64,000 nt of DNA, from the NCBI GenBank assembly GCA_019188255.1, contig JAETXT010000003.1:2418001-2482000 (forward strand), in the 5' to 3' direction. Made by a program: the position numbers and the translations under genes. Positions within the stretch are counted from its first letter, which is position 1; every line of letters starts with the position of its first letter. Source of the DNA: Verticillium longisporum. Its lineage: Eukaryota > Ascomycota > Sordariomycetes > Glomerellales > Plectosphaerellaceae. This document shows, in pieces, positions 1 to 10,846 of this stretch. The notes beneath the pieces are model-generated. The model searched no databases, was not told where the DNA came from, and worked only from the letters and a program-made list of their open reading frames with translations.

Positions 1-828
1 CTCAAAAGGGCGATCTCGTGGAGTATTCGTGAATTTATTCCAGGGACGAAACCACTTGGGGTATATTTCCCTTTCACTCTCGTAACCCCGGTCGAGGACC
101 TCGACGTGTCGGCGAGCCCAAGTTCCGTATAGATGAGGAAGTGATATATTCCTCCAGCATGGTCTTCTAGCTCTTTCGTTGCTCTTCCTCTTCTCGTGCC
201 CTTGCCTCCTCCTTCTCATGTCGCACTTGCTCTAGCTCGCGCCAGAGCCGATTGATAGTAGCTGCTCGTCAGGGCCACCGTGAATGAGAGGCATCTTCTG
301 GTTCCGTGGACCCTTGGGGTAATCTGCGATCGCGATGATCATTTAACATTCATTCTCACGAAGCTGGTCGACACGTTGCCTGTATCAGGAAATACCCCAC
401 GTTCTAGTGGAGATCAATAGAGACTCTTCAATGAAAAATTCTAATATGTGCAATATCGGCCTGATCATCGTGATCTGCCGGTTCCTCGAGTCAGGGCCGG
501 TCGGACCGGAGCAGAATGTCCGTCCCTCTCCCCCGGTTCTCTTGGCGGAGACAGCAACCGTCGCCGTGTCCGAGGTGGAGCCATATTGTAAGCATTCTGG
601 CATTCAAGCTGACAACAGGAAACACCTCTAGACAGCATCAATGAAGTCATTCTCCAGTTTTCTGCACGAGAGCACGAGTCCAAGGCTGAAAAGTCCTGGT
701 ACTCGATGGTCCTCTCGACAGAAAAGCGGTCCTCATCTTGGGTGTTGCCCACAACGGTGATGTAATGAGGAGAAGTGACATCACCTCCACGAACCTGACA
801 ATATTTTTTCATAGGCGCGGTCAGAATG
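1..828. other. intergenic, no gene seen
   Basis: I see no convincing coding sequence on either strand. Short open frames here are of mixed composition and resemble no family I know. The right part is presumably the promoter of the small hydrophilic protein gene that starts at 986. Confidence 0.5.
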
Positions 829-837
829 AATATAAGG
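829..837 (+). promoter_or_regulatory. TATA-like element
   Basis: The bases AATATAAGG lie about 150 bp before the ATG at 986, a plausible distance for a fungal TATA element with a leader of roughly 110-120 nt. It rests on motif and position only. Confidence 0.35.
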
Positions 838-985
838 CCTGTCGAAGAAGACCTGCAGTAGCTGCTATTGTTGGTCGTCTTCATATCACTCCCCTCAGCA
901 TTGCCTCACGACGCATACTTCCAACAGCGTCCACCATCCAACATCTTATCTACTCAAGAACCTCGGTATCACAGTAACAAGCACC

Positions 986-1557
986 ATGTCTGTCAACAGC
1001 AACCCCGCGTCCGTCGCTGGTCCCAACCAGGGCGAGTTCCACCCCAGGGTGCCTGGCTCTGAGCCCCTCACCACCAAAGGCGTAAGTCTCCCGTGCTTTC
1101 CAGACTCGAAATTCCAGTTCGCTAACTTGCCCAGCACGCCCCGGGAACTCTAGTCGGCAACGATGCGAAGCCCGAGTTCCATGCCGAGACGCACCCCGCC
1201 GGCACTGCCCCCTCCAAGGATGCCTACAAGCCGGATCCTTCCTCCGAGGTCATCCCCGGCCAGGCTCCCAAGGCCTCAGACACCCTCGGCGGCGCCACCA
1301 GCGCTGATGTCCACGCCGGTCTCGGTCACCCTGGTGCCGGCATGACGAGCCAGGAGCTGCACGGCGGCAAGAGGAAGTCGGACGGCAGCGGGCTCGAGGG
1401 TGTCGGAGCCAGCTCCATCGACCCTATCCGTCAGCAGCGCGCCGATGTCAGCGTGCAGCCTGACTCCCGGGGCAAGACGGGCAACCCGTCTGATATCACG
1501 CCGGCGCAGGACAAGGTTCCCACGTCCGCAGAGACGGTGGCTGCTATGCACAAATAA
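986..1557 (+). CDS. small hydrophilic LEA-like protein
   Basis: Two exons, 986-1081 and 1135-1557, encode about 172 aa. The 53-nt intron has GTAAGT, a CTAAC branch site near 1122-1126 and a CAG acceptor, and the reading frame continues across it. The protein begins MSVNSNPASVAGPNQGEFHP and is rich in Gly, Pro, Ser, Ala, Asp and Lys. It has no Cys, no hydrophobic core and no membrane segment, so it is probably intrinsically disordered. I recognise the type as a conserved small stress or conidiation-associated hydrophilic protein of ascomycetes, LEA-like in composition, but cannot assign a biochemical role. Protection of cells during desiccation or starvation is inference. The ATG at 986 follows a clean leader with a TATA-like element about 150 bp upstream. 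Confidence 0.75.
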
Positions 1558-1901
1558 GTGCTTTGACATCTCAGTTCTAGCGTTTTAATGAATGATCATG
1601 GCCTTCCTGTTCCCCAGCCCTATTTGGTGGCGCATGCCGAGTGAGGCGAATGCATATGTAATGAATTCAATCAAATTAAAGAGTCAGTGCGGATAGTTGA
1701 CCATCACATCGCATCTGTCAAAAGCTTGTGTCTTCAGGTCGTTCGATGTGCTGTAGGAAGGTCCCCGCTTCCAGCCGTACCTGTCAAATCGCCTTTTACC
1801 AAAAAGGCCTGACACATGATAGCCCCGTTCCCGTCATTGATCAAAAAGACTCTGACCACCTTACAAACACCTGCGCCGAGTTCGGCAAAAGAGATATCGC
1901 T
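1558..1901. other. intergenic, 3' flank
   Basis: No gene is seen. It holds the 3' flank of the gene ending at 1557 and, at 1887-1890, the AAAA (TTTT on the minus strand) that would terminate pol III transcription of the minus-strand tRNA. Confidence 0.45.
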
Positions 1902-1974
1902 GGTCAGTATGAGGGTCGAACTCATGACCTTGGCATTATTAGTACCACGCTCTAACCAACTGAGCTAACCGACC
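1902..1974 (-). tRNA. tRNA-Ile (anticodon AAT)
   Basis: Read on the minus strand this folds as a full 73-nt cloverleaf: a seven-base acceptor stem GGTCGGT/ACTGACC, a D arm with AGTTGGTTA, an anticodon stem TGGTA/TGCCA around loop CTAATAA (anticodon AAT, Ile), and a T arm with TTCGACC. There is no intron, and CCA is not needed in a eukaryotic gene. A T run at 1887-1890 follows. It is identical over all 73 bases to the tRNA at 9361-9433, which lies in the opposite orientation. Confidence 0.95.
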
Positions 1975-2571
1975 AATAGATGAAGGCCAAGCAGAGTTGG
2001 GATGGGCTCAAGATTAGAGAATCTAGCATAGCCTTAGACCCTGGCGTGAACAAGGCGTCAAGAGCTGGGATGTTCTTGACGATCTAGAAGCGAGGGCGGT
2101 GGCTTTGTCATAGACCGGCTTCCGGGGTTGTGTTGCTGGGGATGGGCAGCTATCAGAATGCCCCCTCCCATGTTCACCACAGACAGGCGTACAGTAGAAT
2201 CTCAATTTGATCTGCCATGGCTCCCTTGTGCAAATCGTCGATAGTATCAGCATCTCATCAATCGCCATGCTCAGGGTTCCAAGAGGAAGGCAAGAGCAAA
2301 ATTGTAGTCCTTCCTGTGATGGTTAGACGAGCCGATCTGCTTCAGAACTATGCTATAGAGGTCTTACCCCTTCAGCGCATCCTGTCAGCTAAGAATTCCT
2401 CGCAAGCAAATGCATAGAACTCTACTCTCCGCACCTCGGAGATCAAACAAGGTATGTCGACGCTGACTACAATAGTATGACTGAATGCTCGAAACTGACG
2501 TAGAACCCTTACAAGAGTAACATCTCCCCTTTCCGATTGAACGACAGAAACATCATCAACGCAGAACCATC
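1975..2571. other. intergenic, no gene seen
   Basis: No supported gene. The last 100 bases are probably the leader of the hypothetical gene beginning at 2572. Confidence 0.45.
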
Positions 2572-3757
2572 ATGCCTGGTCGCAAGAAAAACCCCGATAT
2601 TTGGGTAATCAACTCAAAGAAGTACAAGCCTAATGAGAACGTCGATCAAAAAAAGAAGAAAAGGTGGAAAGGAAAGAAGAAGAAGGCTGGCAATCACAAT
2701 AAGACCAGGAAACGAAGCGACAACCAAAAGTCTCAAAAGACACGAAGAAAGCCAAGGCCTACCTCGGGGCGATGGAAGAGGTCCCATGCAGTAGCGGGAT
2801 GCGATAAGGGTACCGAGGTTGACGAGTATATTGCCCAGACTGGTCAGCACCAGCAAAACGACGTACGCTACACAAGGAAGCAGAAAAGAATATTTCAGGC
2901 GGCCACACTCCGCAAGCTCGAGAAGAACGGCCAAGAACTTCAGCCAAATAGGGAGCAACGCGACCGAGATGCGGAAGGATTTGAGAAAGTCGCCAGGCGC
3001 CAGCGTGGCAAGGTGCGCAAGCAGAGACTGGCCAAAAACTGGATCGAGGAACCTTGGGACATCTCCACGGATTCTGATTTCGCATGGCTTCATCAGACAC
3101 GCGAAAATGATGCCGCCGAATCCGACGTGCTCAGCAATAAGAATACCGCGCACTCTGAAGAGGGTTCCCTTGAAGAGGCTCAGGATCAGCTTCAAATGAC
3201 CCAGAGTAAAGGCCTGACAGCGGACTATGTCCCTCTCGTAGACGCAGCCGACGGAGCCCTCAAGGCGCTACTGGAATCTGTCCCTAGTCTCGATGACAGG
3301 GTCGCTGAACTCGGCGTTGAAGCTTCAACAGTCTTGACTGATATTGGCGCACTCCAAATCAGAGTCAAAGAAGTCATAGCTAAACGAGACGACATCGTCA
3401 CCAAACTTGTGGGTCTTTGCAATACTGGTGCCGAGTTGCAACCGCACATCGCAGAGGTAGCACAGGCTCTGCGCAAAGAACCTCACTCGATGTTCACGCG
3501 TCCCTTAACAATCAGAGTCGCTGCGCCAAAGACAGGCCAAGCACAAGGCGAGTCGTAGAAGTCACTATGTACGTGAGAATTATCCTCTCTAACTTATTGC
3601 GATAGTCGAAGGCCTGGCAAGCACAAAACGAAAGGCATCCGGCGATCCCAGCAATGCCAAACCCATGAAGCGCGTTAAGCCAATTCATGCCTTTGCAAGC
3701 GGCCAGGAACTCCACGAGAATGACGAAGCTTCACCAGCACCTAGTTCGGAGCTGTGA
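2572..3757 (+). CDS. lysine-rich hypothetical protein
   Basis: I do not recognise this protein. The first open frame runs from 2572 to a TAG at 3556-3558 (328 aa). Residues 1-75 are extremely Lys/Arg-rich, suggesting nuclear or nucleolar localisation and nucleic-acid contact; residues 90-160 are charged and helical; residues 220-310 look like an amphipathic helical bundle. Downstream, another frame reads a credible tail (TKRKASGDPSNAK...) to a stop at 3755-3757. An intron at 3555-3621 (GTAGAA, CTAAC near 3589, acceptor CAAG) would remove the TAG and join the two in frame for 372 aa. A competing AG at 3605 gives a worse tail. The coordinates follow the spliced model; if it is wrong the gene ends at 3558. 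Confidence 0.5.
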
Positions 3758-4193
3758 GCCCCAAGCACAACATATCATCTTGGGTACGGTATTTTAGCTA
3801 CATGTCTTTCCACTCCCTAGCTTGAGTCCCAAAGGAAGTTGGTCGTGGAGGTGGCTTCAACACGCAAAGCGGATCGTTGTGTTCGGTTGAGATTTACAAG
3901 ACCTTCTCGAGCTACCTCAAAATAATGGCCGCTTCTGGGTGCATCACGAGCTACTCTCGAGTATGATTCGGGGGCTATTCAATACATCGCTCATCACCAC
4001 CATCGATCATCATATTTAGGAAAGTGAACCAATCCGTCACCAAATTGTGCTCTTTTAAAGTATCGGGATCACTGTACAAGTAAACCCATGGTATCGATCT
4101 ATCTATGACTACTATTGCGTTCGTTCGTCTGGGATTTGCAACTCGGCAGTTCAACTCCTCCCACGACGTAATTTTCACACTTACAACCATCAC
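3758..4193. other. convergent intergenic region
   Basis: This lies between the 3' ends of the lysine-rich gene (plus) and the MFS transporter gene (minus). It presumably holds both polyadenylation regions. No gene is seen. Confidence 0.5.
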
Positions 4194-6222
4194 TTAGTAC
4201 TGGAATCGCCACCTAGGGTCCGAGTCACCAGGCCAATCCGTCAATTCGCCAATCTCCTTGACCTCCTTGGCGATCTGCTCACGGCGCGTGTTCTCCCTCT
4301 TGAGGATGAAGCGAAGAGTGGCACAAACCAAAATGTTGGCTGCGAGATAGCCTAGGGCAAAGGAGTGACCGACAATGAACCTAGGGCCATCGTTGGCTCG
4401 GTAGAGCTGGGTTCCGAGGATCGCGCCGCAGTTTCCAATCGTGATCTGCATGGCATTGCCAATGGCTCGCTTGGTCTGCCCAGAGACGTTGATAGCAGGC
4501 CAAGACAGCACGAGAGCTGTGGCGGGGTAGATGCCGCCGGCAGCAAAGAACGTGCCGGCGTACGAGAGGCCCGGCCGTCCAGTGGGATCCGAGTTGGCGA
4601 GCAGCATGATGTAGCCGATGATAGCGAAGAACGAAGATCCAGCGATGAAGATGGCTCGCTGCTTGAGACGCTCCGAATAGATGGCAACAGTCAAGGTGGT
4701 GGCGAACGAAAAGGCATAGACCGGGACCGTCAAGAGCTGCGCTCGCCAGCTTGAGTAGCCTGTCATGACGTTAGTATTTCGGTTTCCTGTGAATAAGAGA
4801 CTATAACTAACCCAGATCGCGAATGATGGTAGGCTGTAGATTTAAACATTAGCAAAACTGGCAAATGAAATGGATACGAAAGGAATCCTTTGACTCACAA
4901 GAAAGAGGCTGAACGTGTACAGAGGAAGACTCATTGTGTGGAAGCCAAAGCCGTAGAGCCAGCATTTGGGATCCTTGAGAGCGCTCAGAACTGCTGCCCA
5001 AGTAAATGGTTCTGCGTGTGTAGCGTCCGAGTCGGCCGCCAATCGAGCGTAGACAAACTTGCGCTCGGGCTCGGTGAAGAATTTAGCAGTGTCCGGATAG
5101 TTCTGGACGAAGAAGTATGCGGCCACACCGATAACTACGGTTGCAATACCCTCCTGAGGACACGTCAGTACTTTAGACAAGGTATGAGCAAGCCCAGATC
5201 AATCTCACAAGAATGAAGATCCAGCGCCAGCTGTTTTCCCACACAACTCCCCTCATACGGCCAATTCCCTACTTCCAATTAGCGTTCATTCACGAGACCA
5301 TGTCGGAGAGAACGCAGCATACGTAGGCGAGGATGCCACCAAAGGCGCCTGCCAGCGAGGCAGCGCTGAAAAACAGGGAGATGCGGTACTGTCGCTCATC
5401 ACGCTTGTAGTACATCGACAGAATGTAGACCACGGCAGGGAAATAGCCTGCCTCTGCCACTCCCAGGAAGAAGCGAGCGGAGAGGAAGCCAGCCAAGTTG
5501 TGGACTATGCCCAGTAGAGTGGCAACGATGCCCCATGCAACACAGAGAGTAGGCAGCCAGAACTGAGGAGATGTCCTCTTGAGCACAATGTTCGCCGGAA
5601 TCTGTGCGTTTCCAGTCAGCATGATGTCGCTAGTTTGGAGCATGCACGCGTTGCAGGGGTGAGCCGAATACTGACCTCGAAAATCACATAACCAATGAAG
5701 TACATGGTCAAACCTGTGAGATATCTGCGCAGGAGTGTGGTCAGTATGCATTTCGACATTGTGTCTCGGCACTTGTCTTACTCGTTCCCGGCTGTTCTGC
5801 TGTCAGTATGGAAGCTACCGAAAGTGAGGGTAACGATTTCACTTACAAATGCCAAGATCGCTAGTCATTCCTTCAATACGAGCATTTCCAACTTTTCCAT
5901 TGTCAGCATGCCATGTTTCAATGTTGGCATGTACCTTGGGTCCTCGCATACCATTGGAGCGATCAAGGAAGGACAGGAGGTAAAGAAGACCGAGAGCTGG
6001 TAACAGCTTGTAGTCAATCTTCCGAATGAGGGCCTTCTCCTTGATACCGTGCTCGACCTCGAGAGCGTGGACAATGTCGGAGGGTTTCTCATTGCCTGCC
6101 TTGGCAGTGGCCGGTGCCTCCCCGGCGTCGCTGGGGCTGTCGGAGTCTTGCGCCGTGGTGGGGCCGGGCGACCCGCTTGGGGCCGGCTCCTGGAAAAGCT
6201 CGTGGGATTTGGTTTCTGACAT
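4194..6222 (-). CDS. MFS permease, allantoate/nicotinate type
   Basis: Nine exons on the minus strand (6222-5952, 5891-5847, 5791-5782, 5724-5676, 5601-5323, 5268-5209, 5153-4899, 4833-4812, 4759-4194) sum to 1557 nt, 518 aa. Every junction has GT-AG and keeps frame. A disordered N-terminus of about 65 aa is followed by family landmarks: LLYLLSFLDRSN then VGNARIEGM at TM1-2, GNEYLTGLTMYFIGYVIFE, KRTSPQFWLP, and ARFFLGVAEAGYFPAVVYIL. This is the anion:cation symporter branch of MFS (TC 2.A.1.14; Dal5, Tna1, Vht1 relatives), plasma-membrane importers of allantoate, nicotinate, biotin or similar acids. The substrate cannot be read from sequence. Exon 3 is only 10 nt, and the exon at 4812-4833 only 22 nt. 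Confidence 0.88.
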
Positions 6223-7648
6223 TGTGTCTTAGCTGAAGAAAACTGAAACAACGTGGTTCAGAGAGTCAAGGCAGATCATTTGTCCTCGCTGCTCCAGGGA
6301 GTCCCGACAATTTATAGAAAGTGTAACCCCATGGCCATATGTCATGGCGATCGTCGCATACCACATGGGGACAGCCGGGGTGCCGGACCTCTGCGTCCAT
6401 TGCTTTGCTGATGGAGGGTAGAAAATCCTCCAAATCAACGACATCATGATACATGACGGTGCAGACGATGCACACTTGAGCTGCCAATCTGTAGCTAGCT
6501 GTCGTTGCGCGATCTCAAAAGCCATGGGTTTGCGTGGGGAACGCGAGATTCGATTGGCTCCTGCGAATCACGACATCGACAGGAACCGATGGCGACATGG
6601 TCCGGTAGTTGGCAGCCACGCCAAGCATTGGGCCCTTCGACTCACCCAACTGACCTCCTACCCGGCGCCCTTATTTCTCGGAGATGGCCTGAACGAGATT
6701 AATCAGTGACGCGGCGGCGGTTGAACCCTGCGTGTATGATTACTGCGTGGGATGGCCGCAGGATTGTGGCGTGAACCAAACCCTTGGATGCAAGCGCTTC
6801 CCCAGGTGTCTAGACCAGCGACTCCCCGGTAAAGAGGAATTCGGATTTGGGTTCGACACGCAATGCTTCGATTCCGGGCCTGTGGTGCTCTTCATGGCGC
6901 CTTGGTTGACTTGCCGCCTAAGACAGCCTTCGAAGCATGTGTGCAGCCCACTTTCACTACAGACCCAAGGGTTGGCCACGCCGACGTCGCTAGAATACTT
7001 CCAACCCCTGTTACCGGCTCATCTTTGTGCCGTGCAAAGGGGTGATACAAACGAGTGCATTAGTTCGACCTGTATGCGGTCCCTGATGATCCCTGAGTTA
7101 AAGTCGCTGCCAGGTGGGCCTCGAAACCTAATATCGCAGGACATGGTACCAACGGCATGGGAACCGAGTAAGAGCGTACATTCCTTCGCGCCTGCCCTTT
7201 ATGAAGTATCTGAAATCGTAAACAAGGTTGTCCTTGAGATTGACCAAGTCGGAAACGCCACCAACACCGAGCACCGGGTTGGTACTGAAGGAACCGCGAA
7301 CAGCGGCCACCGCAAGCTCAGGGCGACGATAGGCAGAACATTCAGCAGACCGGAATCAAACAGACAAAGTACTCTTGAACGCGACGGGCCAGAAGTTTCC
7401 CCGAAGAAGTAACGCTGTACCTTCGATGCCTTGTCGGCAAGAGGGCACGTGACCTCGCGACAACAGCTATGTAAATTTATGGGCCCGTCCACCCTCACCG
7501 CTCTCACCTCGGCGAATACGCCACCGGCTCAGTTGCCAACGAGGCCAATGCTTGAGGTCAACGCGTCCTCCTCATGATCTGTCAGTACCTGCTTCTCTAG
7601 GCCATGTGCTGTGTAACACAGCGTTGAAGCAGTCATTATACTACAGAC
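6223..7648. other. intergenic, divergent promoters
   Basis: This 1.4-kb stretch lies between the divergent starts of the MFS transporter and the SWIM-RING gene. A 226-codon open frame at 6732-7412 shows no family resemblance and no repeated composition typical of protein, so I treat it as chance. No RNA gene or repeat is seen. Confidence 0.5.
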
Positions 7649-8880
7649 ATGGAATACACACGCGCAGGTAGCCCGGCTGCCACCTATCTTGATGCTCGCC
7701 CCAGGGCGCATGCTGCCTCTGCTCGTCAGCCAACAACGCACAAGACGTCATCACCAGCGAGGAGAGGGCCATCTCAGAACAATCTACCAGCCGCCGCTCC
7801 ACGAACTCCCTCTAGCAGCAGAAAAAGGAAAGCACAGCCAGAATCCCCAAAGTCAGAGAAGCGTCAGAGGAGGTTTCGATCTCAGCCACCCCATAGTTTC
7901 TATACCATCTATGAGCGCGCGCTCTCCCAACGGTCCGTCACCCAGAGCAGCACATTGCCCATCTCATGGTTAGCTGACCCAATCCCCAAGATTCTATGTG
8001 ATCAAGCGTGAACGCGAGGGGACCGCAGAATGCCCCGAAGAGTCAATCGAGTTGGCTGGGTCGACGGGCAATGTCTATGACATTCACGTTGGCCAGAATT
8101 CGTCATGCAACTGTCCCCATGCACTGCAGGGCAACCAGTGCAAGCACATTCTCTACGTCAGAACTTGTACTCCTTGTGGCTCTCCGTCGCTCGCTAACAT
8201 TTGCAGGTCATGGCCCGCGTGCTGCGTGCCAGTTTCCAGCACGTGTACCAGCTTGCCCTCCTGAGCAGCGAGCTCCGCGAGATCTTCGCGGCCGCTCCTC
8301 CCATTGACAGCAAAGACGCACTCGACGCTGCCAAAGACCCAAGCGCTTCGGTCGATGACCGACGGAAGCCGGTCGAGGGCGACTGTCCCATCTGCTTTGA
8401 CGGACTGGACGCCTCGAGTAACGAGAAGGTCGTCTGGTGCCGGGCCGCCTGTGGGCAGAACATTCACCGCGACTGCTTCCAGACCTGGGCCAAGACGAAG
8501 CGTCAGTCAGAGGTGACTTGTCCCTTTTGTCGCAGCGTGTGGGAAGGGGACGAAGAGATGGTCAAGACGATCAAGAAGGGAAGCTACGTCAACGGCGAGG
8601 GCTATGTGAACGTTGCTGATCAGCTTGGAATTAGCGGCGTCCGAGGTGAGCCCCTGCTCGCTCGCGCGCGCGACGCTGTTTGCTCGGCTAACGCGTGCTA
8701 GATACAAGTAGTTACTCGAGATACTCGTCACGGAGACGACCGTGGTACGGGCAGTATGATGACGGCCAAGATGTCAGCTTTGCGCTTTATGATGACGATG
8801 AAGACGAGGTATATGATGCATACGATGACGAAGAGGATCAAGAGGACGGGGAGGGCGAGGGCGAGGAAGACGAGCCGTAA
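7649..8880 (+). CDS. SWIM and RING zinc-finger protein
   Basis: Four exons (7649-7932, 7991-8156, 8207-8645, 8702-8880) sum to 1068 nt, 355 aa, with all frames closing. The N-terminal 90 residues are basic and Ser/Pro-rich. A SWIM finger follows (CNCPHALQGNQCKH, pattern CxC...CxH, about residues 128-141), then a RING finger near 210-260 with CPIC, a central C...CGQNIH..C and CPFC. The C-terminus is a strongly acidic tail of Asp/Glu. SWIM plus RING is the architecture of ZSWIM2/MEX-type E3 ubiquitin ligases; the RING would bind an E2 and the SWIM finger a substrate or nucleic acid. Target and localisation are unknown. Intron 2 has a clear CTAAC branch site; the intron 1 donor (GTCCGT) is weak, so the first exon end is least certain. 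Confidence 0.8.
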
Positions 8881-9360
8881 GGGCCGGAAACGATGGCCGC
8901 ATTGTTGCCCTGGTGGTTTTACGGTGTGGTTCAAGGCAGCGTTCGGTTCGGCGAAAGCGCTTTAAGCGCGTGGATGTCGCGATTTGCGGACAGGGCTATG
9001 ACATATTCCCAAAGGGATCAGCCTACTCGCGGTACAAGAACGCACCGTCGCAGATCATCCTTTTTCGCCGTCTGAGAGGTCCTCGATTGCGATGTGCGTG
9101 GAGACCTTTTGGGCAGCCCCTCACTGCTTGATCTCAGTGCAGGCGGCCATCTGGTAGAGAAACGTACCTGTACCTCCACTTTTCGGTGGTACAAGCTGCA
9201 CGCTCCAGACAGAAAGGAGTCGCATTGAATACACACCGAATCACCAAAAACAAGCACGGTCTCGTATGATCTGTATTGCAGGTTTACATGATCATTGATC
9301 GAGCTGCTACTATCTGTTTATGTATATGGATTCATTGTATATTCCGTCTCTTCATCAACT
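8881..9360. other. intergenic, no gene seen
   Basis: 3' flank of the SWIM-RING gene and 5' flank of the second tRNA-Ile. The bases CTTCATC just before the tRNA recur at the same place before the other tRNA copy. Confidence 0.45.
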
Positions 9361-9433
9361 GGTCGGTTAGCTCAGTTGGTTAGAGCGTGGTACTAATAAT
9401 GCCAAGGTCATGAGTTCGACCCTCATACTGACC
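9361..9433 (+). tRNA. tRNA-Ile (anticodon AAT), second copy
   Basis: All 73 bases are identical to the minus-strand tRNA at 1902-1974: anticodon loop CTAATAA with AAT, intact acceptor, D, anticodon and T stems, no intron. A TTTT at 9444-9447 is a pol III terminator. About 19 bp of 3' trailer and about 11 bp of 5' flank also resemble those of the first copy, pointing to a duplicated segment slightly longer than the tRNA itself. Confidence 0.95.
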
Positions 9434-9642
9434 AGCGAATAATGTTTTGCCCTTCTACCCATGCAAAAGGTCGTCATGCGTTCAGCACTTGAAAAGAACA
9501 GGCGGTTTCCGAATTGGAGACAATCTTTTTCATTCGAGCCCGCTATTGGCTCGTGGTGCTTTTGATTCTTCGACTACCTAAAAAGAGGTCATACAATGTT
9601 GAGACAGTCGTACTGGTACACACTCCGATACTTCACACAGCT

Positions 9643-10563
9643 TCAGAAACACTGCTGGCCACTGCCAGCCTCAATCTTCTGGCATCCCGACTGACGGCAC
9701 TCTTCGACATCGAACGATTTGTCTCCCGTAGCCGTCAGCGAAGCGGCTGTGTCTTCTCCGGCCTCCGTCCTCCAGTGGTACTGCGTGGCGTCGACGTGGT
9801 CACCAAAGGTCCAGGAACCTCCGTCCCCGATGTCAGACCACGGCGAGACCATGTTCTCGGACGAGCGGGGGTCGTAGCCGGCATTGCGGACCCGGAGCGC
9901 GCGGCTCAGGCTCTCCCACCGCACCCAGGCAGGCCAGTTGGGCTCGGCAGTCTCGTCGTACAGCGCGTGCAGGGCCGGCAGGTGAAAGACCCTGTTGACG
10001 CAGTCGAGGACCGTCTCGGGGCTCATGGGCCGTTCGGTGAAGGGGGCTGCGGAACTGTCGGTGTGGGTGACGACATCCCTGGCACGCAGCCCGAGACGCA
10101 GCTCGTCCGGATCGACGTCGAGATCGCGCTGGACGCACCAGTCGAGGTCCTGCACGTAGTTGCGGTCGCCGGACCGCGTCACGTTCTCGAGCAGCTGGAT
10201 GTCCATGACGTTGTCGAGGCCCACGCCGCAGAAGGTCCACAGCGCCTCGGCGTTGAGCCTGATGTCCCAGAAGCACTTGGTGTTCCGGCCCCCCTCCAGG
10301 ACGGACTGGAGGGTGCTGCCGTCGCGGCCGGGGGTCGTGAAAACGGCGCCGTCGAGGACCGGGACGTCGAGCAGAGCGATGTGCATCTGCGGGTAGACGA
10401 GAACGATGACGAGAGCGAGCTCGCCGTGCTGGCCGAGGTCGTGCCCTGCGAGGCTGAGGTATAAGGTGCTTGTGGAGGGGATGGACGTCATGAACGAGCC
10501 CATCCCCTCCTTTGTGTTGACGAGGCGCGGACTAATGTGCAAGTCTCGCACTGAGGATGTCAT
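9643..10563 (-). CDS. 3'-5' exonuclease-like domain protein
   Basis: Single exon of 306 aa from the ATG at 10563. An upstream in-frame ATG at 10689 would add 42 residues, but the homologous fold starts about 25 residues after the chosen Met. The protein resembles the fungal branch of the DNA_pol_A_exo1 (RNase D/WRN-like) family: a TLYL...G.DLG.HG first strand, FTTPGRDGSTLQSVLE, FWDIRLNAEALW, and GLDNVMDIQLLEN. In active members the first strand carries an acidic D-x-E that helps bind two metal ions; here the matching bases read S-L-A. It may therefore be a non-catalytic nucleic-acid binder, or the alignment may hide a substitute residue. Its substrate is unknown. The C-terminal 60 residues look variable. 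Confidence 0.7.
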   Translation of the reverse strand: MTSSVRDLHISPRLVNTKEGMGSFMTSIPSTSTLYLSLAGHDLGQHGELALVIVLVYPQMHIALLDVPVLDGAVFTTPGRDGSTLQSVLEGGRNTKCFWDIRLNAEALWTFCGVGLDNVMDIQLLENVTRSGDRNYVQDLDWCVQRDLDVDPDELRLGLRARDVVTHTDSSAAPFTERPMSPETVLDCVNRVFHLPALHALYDETAEPNWPAWVRWESLSRALRVRNAGYDPRSSENMVSPWSDIGDGGSWTFGDHVDATQYHWRTEAGEDTAASLTATGDKSFDVEECRQSGCQKIEAGSGQQCF

Positions 10564-10846
10564 TTCCTTTGGTTCAGAATGGATTTCAAAAATGGGGTTC
10601 TTTTCTACTACAACATTCGAGAATGGCGTCAATGATGGATTGGGGCAGATGATATCAGTGTCTCGGGGGCGGGCGGGATGCGCGCGCATACATCACATGA
10701 CGCAGGTGAGGAATAACGTTCGTCATGGACGATCGAGATGCCCAATGAGCTCACCGAGCCCGCGTCGCACAGTCTTTACGGCGCCGCTGAAGCGACAGCT
10801 GCAGAAAAGTGGTTGTATTGGTATACTGTGCTTGAGACTGGCCGCC

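Noticed and set aside
3569..3605. Intron GTACGTGAG...GATAG in the lysine-rich gene
   Set aside because: It preserves the frame but is only 37 nt and leaves the TAG at 3556 in place, so it cannot rescue the downstream tail.
6732..7412. 226-codon plus-strand open frame between the MFS and SWIM-RING genes
   Set aside because: No domain-like pattern, scattered Cys and Pro, no initiation context or intron signals; a stop-free frame of this size occurs by chance in GC-rich DNA.
9643..10689. Longer start at 10689 for the exonuclease-like gene
   Set aside because: The extra 42 residues have no family counterpart and the Met at 10563 gives the usual spacing to the first strand.
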